Positions 1 through 11,100 of a DNA stretch of 64,000 nt are shown one piece after another (within the stretch, counting starts at the first letter, position 1; the number at the start of each line of letters is the position of its first letter). The stretch is from Cryptomeria japonica (taxonomy: Eukaryota > Streptophyta > Pinopsida > Cupressales > Cupressaceae). The position numbers were made by a program, and so were the translations under genes. The notes under the pieces are model-generated. The model was not told where the DNA came from. It made no database searches and was given only the letters and a program-made list of their open reading frames with translations. The stretch covers positions 336,010,793 to 336,074,792 of the forward strand of contig NC_081408.1 in NCBI RefSeq assembly GCF_030272615.1. The letters are read 5' to 3'.

Positions 1-3
1 CTA

Positions 4-1839
4 TCACTGGGTGCTCCCTCTATCCTCCTCATCTTTGCCATGTCTCAAGGATGTTGTCCCTCCTATCCTTGGTCCTGGCTGTGGTGGTCTCATAGGTCCA
101 CTCACCCCCATGCTACTCAATGACCTCCAAGAGTGTGCCCTGCTCTCTGTCCTTGATCGTGCCTGATATGAAGCTACTCTCTTCTCTAGTGGAACTGCAC
201 TCTCATATAGTGTCCTCCAATGGCGTATCTCCTCTCTGGTCTCTACCAACATCTATGCCATCTCACGTGCACTGGCATCCCTAATTGACCCAATGTACTC
301 AGTGACTCTCTGTTCCTCTCATTGTGCCTGAGCTATTGCTGTATCTCGAGCTGCTATGAGTCTGGCTATCTCAGCTCTGAACTGATCCTGCTCTATCCTC
401 AAGATGGAATTTTGTCTCTCTAATGTCACAATGTGATCCTCCTGACTCGCTATGGTAGCCCTGTACAACTCCATCTCCTCTATCCTGGCTGTCTCCGGCT
501 CTATGGTTATATCCTATAGTGTCTCCTGATCAGCTGAGTCTGGCTCATCATCGTCACCCTCCTCCTCATCTCTGTCCTCATCATCCCCCTCGTCCTCATC
601 CCCACCCTCATCCTCCTCATCCTCATCATCTCCCTCCTCCTCTCTAGTGAGTGGGAAGTCCTCCTGTCTCCTTGGTACTGGAATGTCAAGATCTGTCAAT
701 GGCACTGGTCATCGTCATGCAAACCATCTCTCATACTCCTCTATCATCTCGACATCCACCACATCTGACCTCCAATCCCACTATCTTTGTTGTAGCTGTG
801 TGAAGTTATCATATGCTATGTGTGGCTGAATCATACTCCCCCACTGACTCATCTCTCTGTGAGATCAGGCAAAGTGTGCAGTCCTTCTAGGTACATCCTT
901 CCTCTCTCCAAACTATCGTCTGACTCTCTTTGGCAAGTACATCTCAATCATTCTTTGGCAATTCATTGGTCACCCAATCAGGTACCTCTCCTATCTATAA
1001 TATGATAGCTCATCATGATCATCTGACCATCCAGGGCAATCAAGATATGGCCTCCATGTGAACTCTCTCAATCTATCTAGCTCGTGTCGCCAATACAATA
1101 TGTATCCAAAAGGACCCTGTCTTAGTGCTCCTCCATAGCAATACACATATGGTCGATGTGGTACTACCTGTCTCTCTATAATTGGTTGACATATGGCTAT
1201 ATGCTCAAATGCCCATACTTATAGCAATGTGACTCCATAGCTCAAAGTCTGTACCCCCTGATATGCTATCTAATGCAACTGAAAATATAGCATAGCTAGT
1301 ACACATGGTCCCCATGCGTACACCATCCCCTTTGTCACCATCCACTTTAGCACTCTTCCCCATCCAATAGGGAATCCATGTCCTCATCTGTCTCCTGCTA
1401 GTAGGCATGCTATCACCACTGCTATCACCACATATCGCCAATCATACTCTGATGCCATGGTCTCCCAGCTGATCTCCCTCTTGATGATATCCACATCCTC
1501 TGTGTCGCACTCAAATAATCTACACAATGCATCTCTCCCTGTCACTGGGTCATACTCTATCATCTCCCCATGAATCATAATGCGGAGGATGCGCCATACA
1601 TCCTCTAGTGTCACAGTTGCCTCTCCAGTCGCTAGATGGAAGGAGGAGGTCTCTGAATGCCATCACTCTACCAATGCAGTAAGTAATCCTATGTTTGCCC
1701 TAATCTTAGGCATGAATGTGATGTAGTATATCCCAAGTCCTACTAATGTATCTCTGTCTGTGCTCCTGAGTCTATGTCGTAGCATGAAGCAATCTGGTCG
1801 ATTCTCCTATGTGATCAATGGACACTATCGACTCTGCAT
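4..1839 (-). pseudogene. Antisense PMD (plant mobile domain) gene, copy 1
   Basis: The minus strand reads in one frame of 612 codons from an ATG at 1839 to a TGA at 4-6, with no net frameshift but several in-frame stops. The N-terminal ~300 residues resemble the plant mobile domain (MAIN/aminotransferase-like) found in plant transposons and some silencing factors. Seen are a TLEDVWRILRI-type motif after a threonine/serine-rich strand and a later PHRPYV-type segment with a WRHELDRLREF-like helix. Next come a strongly acidic Glu/Asp run (about 540-650), a coiled-coil-like stretch and an Arg/Ser-rich C-terminus. The gene lies antisense between the coding part and the 3' LTR of element O, as it does in elements E and D. 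Its role is unknown; capture by the retrotransposon is an inference. Copy 1 keeps an Arg codon (CGA) near its N-terminus that has become TGA in copy 2. Confidence 0.7.
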
Positions 1840-2004
1840 CACAATTGGGACACATTTTGTTAGTATTAGGGTTTGCTCCTATGGGTTGCATTTCCTTGTT
1901 TCATGGCCAAATCAGGGTGTTCTTTATCTATTTTGACCTATCCTACCCTTATTCCCCTTTTCGGATCATTCACATGCCATTTTTTTGACCAAATTAGGGT
2001 TGCC

Positions 2005-2135
2005 AATGCACAATTGCACTTGTGTCAAGCATCCTACACCTATGTCACACAACCTGCACCTGTGTACCCTACACAAGCATAGAAGACCTCACACAAGTGT
2101 AAAATTTGCCCTACACAAGCGCAGAAGTCAGTTTC
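2005..2135. repeat. Short GCACCTGTGT / ACACAAGCGC repeat cluster in element O
   Basis: Several degenerate ~10-14 bp motifs occur here in both orientations: CACTTGTGT, CACCTATGT and CACCTGTGT, followed by ACACAAGCAT, ACACAAGTGT and ACACAAGCGC. The matching cluster in element E is at 14,217-14,330, and E has a further cluster near its 5' end (5,065-5,180). The flanking stretches 1,840-2,004 and 2,136-2,644 hold nothing I can assign. Confidence 0.6.
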
Positions 2136-2644
2136 TGCATTCCCGATGGGCCCTGCACTATCCCGCAAGCAAGTCAAATTCATCAAATTGAAAATATGGG
2201 TTTTTGAGTTACATACCACTGCTCCTGCATCGTCTAGTTGTTTGTAGGTGTGTACATGTTCTCTAAGGTGATCCACCATTGGAATGTTTGCCATCTCTCT
2301 ACAAGTGTCCTTTTCCAGAGCAACAAATTCTCCTCTTTGGCTAGTGCAAATGAGCTCTTTTCATTCTCTTTATCTCATTTATAGATCTTTGTCAGTGCAT
2401 ATATGGACATGCACCCTCTCCATCTTATGTTGGTCATGGTCTTTTGCACCATCATTTGCTTTTCCTTCATGCATCTGATCTCTAATTGTCAACTCATTCG
2501 ATCCTATCATTTTTATCGATCAATTGGCCTCTTTTCTGCATGTTTCCGGCCATTTTCTCGAAGGGGCATGCATATGTCATTATCAGTTGTCTGGGGCATT
2601 TTCATTTAAGTTCTTTGAAACAATGCTTCAAATCGCATTGTCTC

Positions 2645-2658
2645 AAAGAGGGGCAAAA
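2645..2658 (+). promoter_or_regulatory. Polypurine tract of element O
   Basis: AAAGAGGGGCAAAA lies directly before the LTR start TGTAGACATC. The same purine run precedes E's 3' LTR at 14,831-14,844, which supports its role as the plus-strand primer for reverse transcription. Confidence 0.8.
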
Positions 2659-3408
2659 TGTAGACATCTAAAAATGGTCAACGCTTGCAGAGTCATACTT
2701 TAACATTGGCGCATTGCCTTATTTTAGGTTTTTGCATCACATTAACAATTCTCCTATGTCACGCACTTGGTTTTTATCATTTGTGAACATCGAGTCCTTC
2801 TTCTGCATTCCTCATTTATCTCGCTTTCAAAAATGGTCTTGTTGACAACAATCTTCAATCATGATTTTTGTCAATCTTATCCTGTCGCATCAATGTGCAT
2901 GCTCATTTTGTCATCATTTTAGACATCGTCAATCCTGAGTAGGGTTTTTTCCTCTTATCAATCTTGTCATCTTGCAATCGATTTGTCATCGATCATTATC
3001 ATTTTCAATCTTGTCATCTTGCGATCGATTCATCATCGATCCTTGTCCTCTGATCAAATTGTCATTAATCTTGTCATCATGTGATTGATTTGTCATCGAT
3101 CATGGTCATTTTCAATCTTGTCATCTTACAATCTATTTTGTCATCGATCCTTGTCCTCTTGTCAATTTTGTCATTGATTTGTCATCGATAGTCATCGTCC
3201 TTCTCAATCATGTCAATTTGGATCAATTAGTCATTGTTCCTCATCAATTGGCGCATTTATCAATCAAATCATTTATCACATTGGTCATTTATCAATTCAA
3301 AATTATGATCAAATCGGCATCAAATCAATCTCACATCAAGACCTAATTTTCATCCTTGCATTGCTAATTCATCTTCTAGGGTTTCATGATTTAATCATTT
3401 AACCTTGT
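2659..3408 (+). repeat. 3' LTR of element O, first part
   Basis: Begins TGTAGACATCTAAAAATGG and aligns with the first ~590 bp of E's LTRs. It is longer because of extra tandem copies of a ~50-bp unit built on CTTGTCATCTTGCGATCGAT and TTGTCATCGATC (about 2,950-3,190). The LTR is cut at 3408, where E is inserted, and resumes at 16,409 at the corresponding LTR position. Confidence 0.85.
3404..3408. other. Target-site duplication of element E (left copy)
   Basis: CTTGT here is repeated exactly at 16,409-16,413, directly after E's 3' LTR. A 5-bp duplication is what gypsy/copia integrases leave. Confidence 0.9.
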
Positions 3409-4942
3409 TGTAGACACCTAAAAATGGTCAACGCTTGCGAAGTCATACTTTAACATTTGCGCATTGCCTCATTTTAGGTTTTTTTGCATCACATTAACAT
3501 TTCTCCTATGTCACACACTTGGTTTTTATCATTTGCGAACATCGAGTCATTCTTCTATATTCTTCAATCATCTCATCCTCAAATTTGGTCTTGTCGACAA
3601 CATTATCCAGTCATGATTTTGATCAATTTTATCTTGTTGCATCAATGTGCGTGCTAATTTGTCATCATTTTGGACATCGTCAATCCTAATTAGGGTTTTG
3701 TCCTCTTTTCAATCTTGTCATTTCGCGATCGATTTGTCATTGATCGTGGTCATTTTCAATCTTGTCATCTTGCAATCTTGTTGATTTTGTCATTTTGTGA
3801 TCATTTTGTTATCGATCATTGTCTGTCTCAATTATGTCAATTTGGATCAATTTGTCATTGTTCCTCGTCAATTGGCGCATTTATCAAATCATTTATCACA
3901 TTGGTCATTTATCAATCCAAAATCAAATCAAATCGAGTCAATTATCTTTCAAGACCTAATTCATCTTCCAGGGTTTTGTGATTTAATCATTTAACCTTGT
4001 GTGTCATTTCTTCCTCTAGGATTAAATAATTTATTTATTTATCCTAGGTCTTCGTGTCACAATTAAATGTTTCATTTGATTGGCTAATTAATTATTCCTC
4101 TTTTTGTGAATTAATTAATAAATGAAAATTTATTAATTGATTTACCTAATTTCTCCTAACTCCTAATTTCCTAATTTTTCATTCCCTCTTTGTGAATTAA
4201 TTGATAAATGAGAAATTATTAATTAATTCACTAAGTTCCTATTTTCCTCTTTTTGTGAATTAATTAATAAATTACAAATTATTAATTAATTTACCTAATT
4301 TTCTAATTTTCCATTATTTCTAATTCTTAAATTCCACCTATTTTCTAATTTTCTAATTCAAATTCCACCTAATTAACTTGTCCCTAGTTCTCCCTATTTT
4401 TGTGCTTCATGCATCATACTCTTGACATAGCAATTTGTCATAGAATTTGTCTTGACATAGCAATTTGTCATAGAATCTGTCATAAAATTGTCATAAGCCT
4501 CTTTGCATAGCAACATGTCATAACTTTGCTATTCTTGATTTGAATTTCTATTCGAATCATTATCATGCTAATTTGTCCATTTCTCCAATTTCTCTATAAA
4601 TTGGATGATCTTCATCAATCAAAGCCGAATCCCTATCAGAATATCGAACTTATGCTTCTAGTACTCTTGACCAATAACCAACATCAATCTTGCTTTCAAT
4701 TGTATGTGCACTTGTAGGTGAGATCCACAAATCCATTGAAGAGGAAAGAAGAACAATGGAGTCGCATGGAAGGAGCATTCAAATCATCATCTGGTTTGCA
4801 TGATATTTGCTCTTGAATGCTTTGTTTTTATGTCTCTATTGAGTGTGCTTAGGATTAGATCATTGCAATGTGTGTTTGGGATTGAGTTAATAATGATGAA
4901 TATGTTTCTATTGCTTTGATAATTCCTATTTCCTATGCTACA
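3409..4942 (+). repeat. 5' LTR of element E
   Basis: Runs from TGTAGACACC to CTATGCTACA (1,534 bp). It contains a TATA box (TATAAA, 4595-4600). It also has two tandem copies of a 30-bp unit starting CTTGACATAGCAATTTGTCA (4421-4450, 4451-4480); the 3' LTR has three. The 3' ~1 kb is nearly identical between the LTRs, while the first ~350 bp carries about a dozen differences by eye. Confidence 0.92.
4595..4600 (+). promoter_or_regulatory. TATA box in LTR of element E
   Basis: CTCTATAAATTGG is well placed for an LTR promoter. The same sequence is in the 3' LTR (16,061-16,066), and a close version is in O's LTR (16,844-16,850). Confidence 0.6.
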
Positions 4943-4945
4943 TTA

Positions 4946-4963
4946 ATTGGTGAACCCGATGTG
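4946..4963 (+). promoter_or_regulatory. Primer-binding site candidate of element E
   Basis: TTGGTGAACCCGATGTG starts four bases after the LTR end. It begins TGG, as expected for pairing with a tRNA 3' CCA. Element F has an almost identical site (TTGGTGAACCCGACCTG). I have not assigned the priming tRNA. Confidence 0.7.
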
Positions 4964-5064
4964 AATACTAACCTTCTAACCCCTTTACTGTGTTTTGGAG
5001 TGCTTTGAAGTTGATTTGCAGGTCAAAAACCTTAAAACAGGGTCGTGCAGGGTATTCTAGAGAC

Positions 5065-5180
5065 TTCTACGCTTGTGTGATGCATCTTGCACCTGTGTCA
5101 TGCATCTTGCGCTTGTGTAGGTGACATCTTGCGCCCATGTCATACATCTTGCGCCTATGTCATAAGTTCTGCACTTGTGT
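5065..5180 (+). repeat. Tandem CATCTTGCGCCTGTGT-like repeats in 5' region of E
   Basis: About six degenerate ~20-24 bp copies centred on CTTGCGCYTGTGT. The copy at 5107-5118 (TTGCGCTTGTGT) is the exact reverse complement of 14,281-14,292 near the 3' end of the internal region. Confidence 0.65.
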
Positions 5181-5434
5181 AAAGTCCAGAACAGAGGTGA
5201 AAAATGCAGTCTTTACTTGAAATTTTTGGTGTTTTTGCTTTCTATTTTCTGTGCTTTGGATTTTGGTACTAATTATTGGTGCAGGATCTTGGCATATGCA
5301 TGACAAAGACCACAAATCAAACTACTAACATGTGTTATGCAGAATCGATGGTCAAAGACAACAAATCAAACCTCTAACTTGGGTTTTGCAGGTTGCCTTG
5401 GAGAAACAACCAAATTGTGTGTTTGAGATTTTTA

Positions 5435-5725
5435 ATTAGGCACTTAGTGATTTATAAATAGGAGGGAATGAACATTTGTTTGCTTTGAATGTTAAGTATG
5501 ACATTGGAGTAGGAGAGTATGCTCTCATCCTTCATAGGGTGATCAGAAATCCAGATCTTCGATACCATGCTTGTGTTGTTGATTGTGTGTCTCCTTTAGA
5601 GGGCCTGCCTTCCTGACCACTTTTCTTTTGCAAGCAAGTGATAATCATGAGAAGGGAACGACCCAAAGTGAGTATGGCTAGAATTCCTTGGCATTCTAAC
5701 TCACTATAAAAAGATACCTGATGGG
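5435..5725 (+). other. Conserved noncoding leader block of element E
   Basis: Shares an ordered series of short blocks with element D (33,073-33,330): TTAGGCAC, GAGTATGCTCTCA, AGGTGAT-like, GGCCTGCC, GGGAAY-ACCCAA and CACTATAAA. No reading frame spans it. A TTTGCAG splice-acceptor-like sequence sits just before it in both elements. This suggests a retained leader function such as packaging, dimerisation, splicing or internal promotion; which one is unknown. Confidence 0.55.
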
Positions 5726-7016
5726 CAAAAGCTTTGAAGGAAGTGTTACATGGGAATTGCAGTTACTTGGGAAGTGATGACCCTTGAACTCTTTCTCATA
5801 TCAACATCTAAGTAGGGCCTCAAGGTCTAAATCATTCTTGTGCGACTACATTTGTTTGGTATCTTGATGGGCTTCATGTCTCAATCACGCTTGCGTGACA
5901 TCAAGGAGTAATACTTAACAGAAATCCTTACTAAACACCTTGTTTTTAGAGGCCAAAAACCCTTCTAGTTGCTTGAGAAGGACAAATTTGGATACTTGGA
6001 AGAGATACTAAGTTCGCCATGGGGAGATTTCCATGGGGACTGATGCTTGGCTGCCCTGAGAAGTGAGTGCCGTGGAGGGGAGCCCGTGGGGTCAAGCATC
6101 TATGTATTCTCCTTGAATCTCATAATGAGTCTACCTCTCAAGTACCTAATGTCTTTGCCTACCATAAGAAATGTGGAAATGAGCATGAGTGTCTTGAGTC
6201 TAAGTTGCAATATCTTGTATTCTTTGATTGTCAAAAGTTGAATTGCATCCCATTTCAAAAAGCAAAACAAATTGATCTAACATAAGATTTAAACACAAGA
6301 GACATTCATCCAACAAACGTTCAACAAGGTTCAAAACACATCTTCAAGCATGGTTGTCAAACATTATTCAAAATCTTGTCTTAACATTCATGTCACTTAC
6401 ATTTAGGTTCATCCTAGGTTGCATTTTGCAAAATTCATTGTCAAGTACCAAGGTTAGGTTTCACCTAAGTCATACTCCTTTGCATATCAATAAGGGTCAT
6501 CCATTTGCATATGTCCTCTTGCATTAAGGTCATACCATTGTCATACATTGCATACCCTAAGTCTCTTCATTAAGCTTAAGTCATTATCATATCATAGCAA
6601 TTGTCCCTTTGCATATAGTGTCAAAGCTAGGTCTTGTCATACTTGAGTAATCCAAATCTTTGATAAACCCTAAGTCATTGTTAAGAGGTCTAGACCTTAT
6701 CAAAACCTTTTGTCCTTTTGTCATCCATGTCATTTCGTCAAACCTAGCTTAGTATCCAAGCATATAGGGGAGACATTGTCATCTTGTCCTTTGTCACTTA
6801 GTCCTTTTTTCCTTTGAGGTCTAGACATCATTTCAGTTTCCCAAGGGTCCCTCTCTTAGATTTGCATTCATAAGTTTGTCAAAATCTTCAAAAACAACCA
6901 CAAACATAGGTTGCATTCTTGCCATAGATTGCATCTTCATTTATTTAGTTTGCATTTAGTTACATATCATATATTATCCTTGAAAATTTCCAAAAATATT
7001 GCATTTGCATAGTGAC
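5726..7016 (+). other. Leader of element E without recognisable gene
   Basis: AT-rich, with many TCAT/GTCA-containing short motifs and no sustained reading frame. The first ~350 bp shows weak block similarity to D's leader (for example a GAAATCCTTACTA-like block). I see no RNA gene or domain. Confidence 0.5.
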
Positions 7017-7775
7017 ATGTCTATTGAAACAAGGTTCCAAGCACCAATGATGCAACAAAGTTTGACATATCAACCGACAATGCAATCAAATTTTAATCCA
7101 ATGCAATCACAATTATATCCAACCCAACAACAAGGCAACATTGGTCAAACTTATCATGATGATGTAAATGTCCAAATACAAAAACTAGAGGAGAAACTAT
7201 CTCAAGAAAATGAGATATTGGAACAGAGAGTGAAAAACATTCAGAAGAATAGATCACAAACATCCAAAATGTTTCAAAAATTTCCAGGTCAAAATCTAAA
7301 GATTGAGCCAATTGATGTAAGATCTCTTCTTGAGCGATCAGACATACCAGCTCTCCTCTCCCAAATAGAGATGATGAAACAATTTCAAGAAAAGAGACAA
7401 CATCAATTTCAACATTATGTGCCTCCACAACAAGAACAAGAAGGTGTTTACTATCAATCAGATTTTCACCAATTTCAACAATATGTCCAACCAATTATAC
7501 AATGTTCAGTCCAACCAATGGTCCAACATATGCAACCAACACAATCAATGGTCCAATTTCAACAATATGTCCATCCAACCATACAATCTCAACAAATGGT
7601 TCAACCAATGGTGGAATATCAACAAGTTCAATCAACATATCAATGTCAACAACCACAATCACCAAACATTCAGAAACAAAGGTTGCAACACACACCAAGC
7701 CAAGTTTCAAACATGTCAAAACAACTGAACCAAGTCCAATATCAAAAAATGACATCAAATCAAAAACACGTTTAA
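7017..7775 (+). CDS. Element E sense ORF, part 1 (Gln-rich, coiled coil)
   Basis: 252 codons from the ATG at 7017 to TAA at 7773-7775. Residues ~1-50 and ~130-250 are very rich in Gln, with repeated PTMQS, QFQQYV and QPMVQ-type motifs. Residues ~55-95 form a probable coiled coil (QIQKLEEKLSQENEILEQRV). No zinc knuckle, gag capsid motif or protease is visible. The next reading frame (ATG at 7791) is in the same frame, five codons after the stop, so the two may be one protein interrupted by a nonsense change or expressed by readthrough. It occupies the gag-like position of a non-autonomous element. The function is not known to me, and relation to gag is only a positional inference. Confidence 0.6.
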   Translation: MSIETRFQAPMMQQSLTYQPTMQSNFNPMQSQLYPTQQQGNIGQTYHDDVNVQIQKLEEKLSQENEILEQRVKNIQKNRSQTSKMFQKFPGQNLKIEPIDVRSLLERSDIPALLSQIEMMKQFQEKRQHQFQHYVPPQQEQEGVYYQSDFHQFQQYVQPIIQCSVQPMVQHMQPTQSMVQFQQYVHPTIQSQQMVQPMVEYQQVQSTYQCQQPQSPNIQKQRLQHTPSQVSNMSKQLNQVQYQKMTSNQKHV

Positions 7776-7790
7776 ATTCCAGATACAACT

Positions 7791-9902
7791 ATGTCAAAAC
7801 CTCGAAAGAAAGGTGGCTTTATTGCAATGCTCTTAAGGAAACTACCAAGTGAGTTTATTGAGGAAGATCAAGATAATACACTTATGTCAAGCAATGCCTC
7901 ATCCCCCCACAAACAAATTGACTCTCTAGTGGCATCTATCCCTACATCTTTAGAAGTTTCACAAGAACCTTCCATATTGTCCTCATCAAACAATACACCC
8001 AAGGATGCAATTATCCAAGAGCTATCCATAATTGATTGCCAAGATAATCCAATTCATGATGCACATCCTTGTCATGTTTCAGAAATACAAGACCCAATGC
8101 CACCATGCACTTTATTGTCATTACCTATTTTAGAGGACCCCATTCGAAGTCCCTCTTCCTCATGTTCAAGCATTGATTCCTTGCCAGAATCCATCACAAA
8201 TGTTCAAAGTGCATTTCCTTCATGCCAAACCATTGATCCCATGTCAGAATACCCCATGCATATCCAAAGTCTAACCTCATGTCAAGAGGATAAATTAGAA
8301 AATGAAGAAATGTGTCTTAAAACAGATCAAGATCAAGACCCCAAAACCTTATCATCCCATCCAATTGTTGACCAGGACCCCATGTTCCCAGACACTCATG
8401 ATGATTCCCCTATTCTTGTCCATCCTATCCAAAGTCCCATTGACACTCCATTCCCCAAGCAAGATCAAGATATTCCAGTCCATCCAGTCCCAAACAATCC
8501 CCTTCCATTTCATGAACACAATGTCCTTTCAAATCCCATTGACATTCCGCTTCCTAAACAAGATCAAGATATCCCTTCCATCCTTTCTAATGATCCCATT
8601 AAAAGTCAAGAGAAAAGCACCTTTAAAGAGGATTCCAATGATCTTCCTCCTTGTCAAGATCAAATTCTTCCTTCAGATCCTTCACAAGATCCACTTGTCC
8701 CTCCACCTCCACGTCCTAATCCCGCATATCCACTCCAAGATCGCATTTCTTTTGACGATCCCATTATTTCTCCCATTCCATCTCTTGAAGAGCCTATCAT
8801 TGAACCATGTCCACAACACAATCCTAGTCACCCTCATGATCCCGATCCCCTTCATGATTCTAATGTGTCAGTGCAAGATGTTCATGAACCCTCGACATGC
8901 ATAATGGGTTCTTCCACTTTGGTTCAATCCGATCCACTTCAAGATCTCATTATTTCTCTCATATCATATCCACCTCATAATGGACTCGCGTCTTCTTCCC
9001 AAAGCAAAGAGTGTCCTATTAGTCAAAATATTGATAAAGGCAAAGGGGTAGACCTTTACAAGCAAGAACCCTTCCATATCAAAGAATATACTAATGGTCA
9101 TGGCTACAAAGCTCACCCTCAAGGCGTTGGTATCCCTTCAAAGTCAAAATCAAAACATATCCCTTCCCCATCATCGCTTCCATCCATTCTAGGTCCTTAT
9201 ATTCCTTCATCCTCTATGCAAGGTCAACAAAGGCACACATCCTTGAGTAAATTTTATCCATCCAAAACAACTCCATTTCATTCATATCCATCCATGCATT
9301 CCTTTCCTCCTCCAAGCAATTTGGATGCCAAGTATAAAAGTCATAAGTCTAGCAATCCACATGTATTCAAGGATCAACATGTCCAATCTAATCGACATGT
9401 CAAAACAAAGAACAATATGATCCGAAAAGAAAAATATATATTCAAAAGGCCACAAAGGCCCACTGAGCAAAATAAAGCAAAGTCAAAATATATATGGGTT
9501 CCTAAATCCCTTGTGCAAGCAATGCACTCCAAGGAACCACAAAAGCATGAAAAATCAAAAACCATGTGGATCCCCAAGAAGCTCCTTGAAGCACAAAAAG
9601 AAACATCCAACTTGGCATCCAAAATTGCTATTCCTCCATCCAAACCTTCCAAGTCTATTCCTTCATCACCTTCTTCATCCATTTTGGGCCCTTATGTCCC
9701 AAAATCCCAAGCTATTCCTCCATCCAAATCTCCATATCCAAAACCTACTCTTCCTCCATCAGTCCATCACCCCTCAAGGTGTGTGCCAATGTCGATCTTG
9801 CCAACATTTCCATCCAGTGAAGCCCAATTCTTCCAATACCCTATCCATTATCCAGTGCATATTTTCCATCCTTCCATCCCTCTGGTCCAATCCTTTGCAT
9901 AA
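7791..9902 (+). CDS. Element E sense ORF, part 2 (Pro/Ser-rich, 703 aa)
   Basis: Open for 703 codons with no stop, in an element whose other coding strand is riddled with stops, which suggests recent selection or youth. The composition is Pro/Ser/Asp/Gln-rich and probably largely disordered. Repeated modules include DPI-x-SP, PLPKQDQDI (about residues 220-260), SILGPYIP / SILGPYVP, and KYIWVPKSLVQA / KTMWIPKKLLEA near residues 560-600. The C-terminus is Pro/His/Tyr-rich. No RT, protease or integrase motif was found. It follows part 1 in frame after one TAA. Element F encodes a protein of similar style (Pro/Ser/Asp-rich modules) but with a retropepsin; whether they share ancestry needs an alignment. 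Confidence 0.65.
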   Translation: MSKPRKKGGFIAMLLRKLPSEFIEEDQDNTLMSSNASSPHKQIDSLVASIPTSLEVSQEPSILSSSNNTPKDAIIQELSIIDCQDNPIHDAHPCHVSEIQDPMPPCTLLSLPILEDPIRSPSSSCSSIDSLPESITNVQSAFPSCQTIDPMSEYPMHIQSLTSCQEDKLENEEMCLKTDQDQDPKTLSSHPIVDQDPMFPDTHDDSPILVHPIQSPIDTPFPKQDQDIPVHPVPNNPLPFHEHNVLSNPIDIPLPKQDQDIPSILSNDPIKSQEKSTFKEDSNDLPPCQDQILPSDPSQDPLVPPPPRPNPAYPLQDRISFDDPIISPIPSLEEPIIEPCPQHNPSHPHDPDPLHDSNVSVQDVHEPSTCIMGSSTLVQSDPLQDLIISLISYPPHNGLASSSQSKECPISQNIDKGKGVDLYKQEPFHIKEYTNGHGYKAHPQGVGIPSKSKSKHIPSPSSLPSILGPYIPSSSMQGQQRHTSLSKFYPSKTTPFHSYPSMHSFPPPSNLDAKYKSHKSSNPHVFKDQHVQSNRHVKTKNNMIRKEKYIFKRPQRPTEQNKAKSKYIWVPKSLVQAMHSKEPQKHEKSKTMWIPKKLLEAQKETSNLASKIAIPPSKPSKSIPSSPSSSILGPYVPKSQAIPPSKSPYPKPTLPPSVHHPSRCVPMSILPTFPSSEAQFFQYPIHYPVHIFHPSIPLVQSFA

Positions 9903-10819
9903 ATCCTTGCCTTAGTTTCATCTCATTTTCCATGTCCTTATCTACCAACGTCTTTGAGCATACTTTTAAAGGTCATGGTCCATTCTTTTCAAGGCTACTA
10001 TCCAAATAAAAAGACACTTGAGTCCTTCTTCCATCCCCTATCATGTGTCCATTTTCTATTGAAAAAGTGAAAAAAAAAAAAAGACAAAAGAAAAAAGAAG
10101 TAAAGCAAAAATAATTCGTCCATTGGTGAAATCTTGGCAAACAGGCGCCTTGGGCAAGTACCATGATGAAAACCTGGTAAACAGGCATCATGCGTAATCA
10201 ATGAACTTCTTGCACACCACACTTGGGGGCAGGTTTCCTCCTTCATATCCTATTGCCCTTCATTATCCTATCATACTATGTCATTACCTGTCATATCCTA
10301 TTGTCCCTCATGCCCATTTTCCCTTTCCACCTTTGATCTTGACAAGGCTGACGATCGTCATGAGCATCATGTATCTTGTTTGCAGCTTTTAGTCTATCAT
10401 AGCTTTTGGTCATTTATCCATTTTCTTATTATAACCTTTCATCCATATTCCCTGTCTTATTGCAACTTTCTGCCACTATCCCGTATTTTATCCCGACCTT
10501 CAGTCCATGTCCCTTATCCATTCTTGGTCTTGCTTATCCTATCCATATCTTATCACTATCCACACATTCTTTTTCATTCCTTGATCTTGGTCTGACATAA
10601 GGATGCAAATTTAAACATGGTTTCAAAAACCTCTTGACATGTCCCTCATGCCATGTCACTGCTTTACATTATCATATCCAGTCTCTTGTCCCATCACGCA
10701 ATAGCCCTTGAAAATTGCATCCATATTGTCTCCATGATAAAAGGCCTTTGTCTCCCCTCTATCCACCAACATTTCAGAAAGCTTTTTTATCCATTTATCA
10801 TATTCCTTGCCTTGCTAGA
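9903..10819 (+). other. Noncoding, pyrimidine-rich stretch of element E
   Basis: Contains a poly-A/purine patch (10,066-10,110) and a GGTGAAATCTTGGCAAACAGGC-like pair of motifs (10,125-10,185) also seen in D after its integrase (about 44,318). A long C/T-rich stretch (10,240-10,600) and CTGGGGGCAAAAT at about 10,822 follow, the latter echoing CTGGGGGCAAAAT at 44,512 in D. No gene seen. Confidence 0.5.
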
Positions 10820-11100
10820 CACTGGGGGCAAAATTTCAAAAAAATCATAAAAATTGAAAAATGTCCTGAAAAAATCATAAAAATTGAAAAATTCCTGAAC
10901 AAATCATAAAAATTGAAAAATGTTCTGAAAAAATCATAAAAATTGAAAAATTCCTGAACAAATCATAAAAATTGAACTAAGTCCTGAAAAAATTCATCAA
11001 AATCGAATAATGTCTTGAAAAAATCCAAAAAAATCAAATAACTGTCCTGAAAAAAATTGAAAAAAAGTCATATAAAGTCCTGAAAAAAATGAACACAAAA
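10820..11100 (+). repeat. A-rich ~30-bp tandem repeat in element E
   Basis: About eight units of a ~30-bp sequence of type TGTCCTGAAAAAATCATAAA, then AATTGAAAAA. Units alternate between TGTCCTGAAAA and TTCCTGAACAA openings, so a ~60-bp higher-order period is visible. Element D has an analogous A-rich array directly after its integrase (44,114-44,295). Confidence 0.8.

Larger units (their letters stand above)
1..3408 (+). mobile_element. Element O: 3' end of an old LTR retrotransposon (left part)
   Basis: This is the 3' part of an LTR retrotransposon whose 5' part lies outside the window. In order it holds an antisense PMD gene (4-1839), a noncoding stretch with short ACACAAGCGC-type repeats, a polypurine tract (2645-2658) and the first half of a 3' LTR (2659-3408). 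The LTR continues at 16,409-17,189 after a 13-kb interruption by element E. The same order of parts recurs in E at 12,181-16,408, and the two can be aligned by eye along most of their length. O is more diverged from E than E's two LTRs are from each other, so O is the older insertion. Confidence 0.85.

Noticed and set aside
647-1005. Plus-strand short reading frames opposite the PMD gene
   Set aside because: They are shadows of the minus-strand PMD gene and lack any recognisable domain.
8302-8904. 200-codon plus-strand frame overlapping E's 703-codon ORF
   Set aside because: Low-complexity Ile/Leu/Pro shadow in another frame of the long ORF; no independent evidence.
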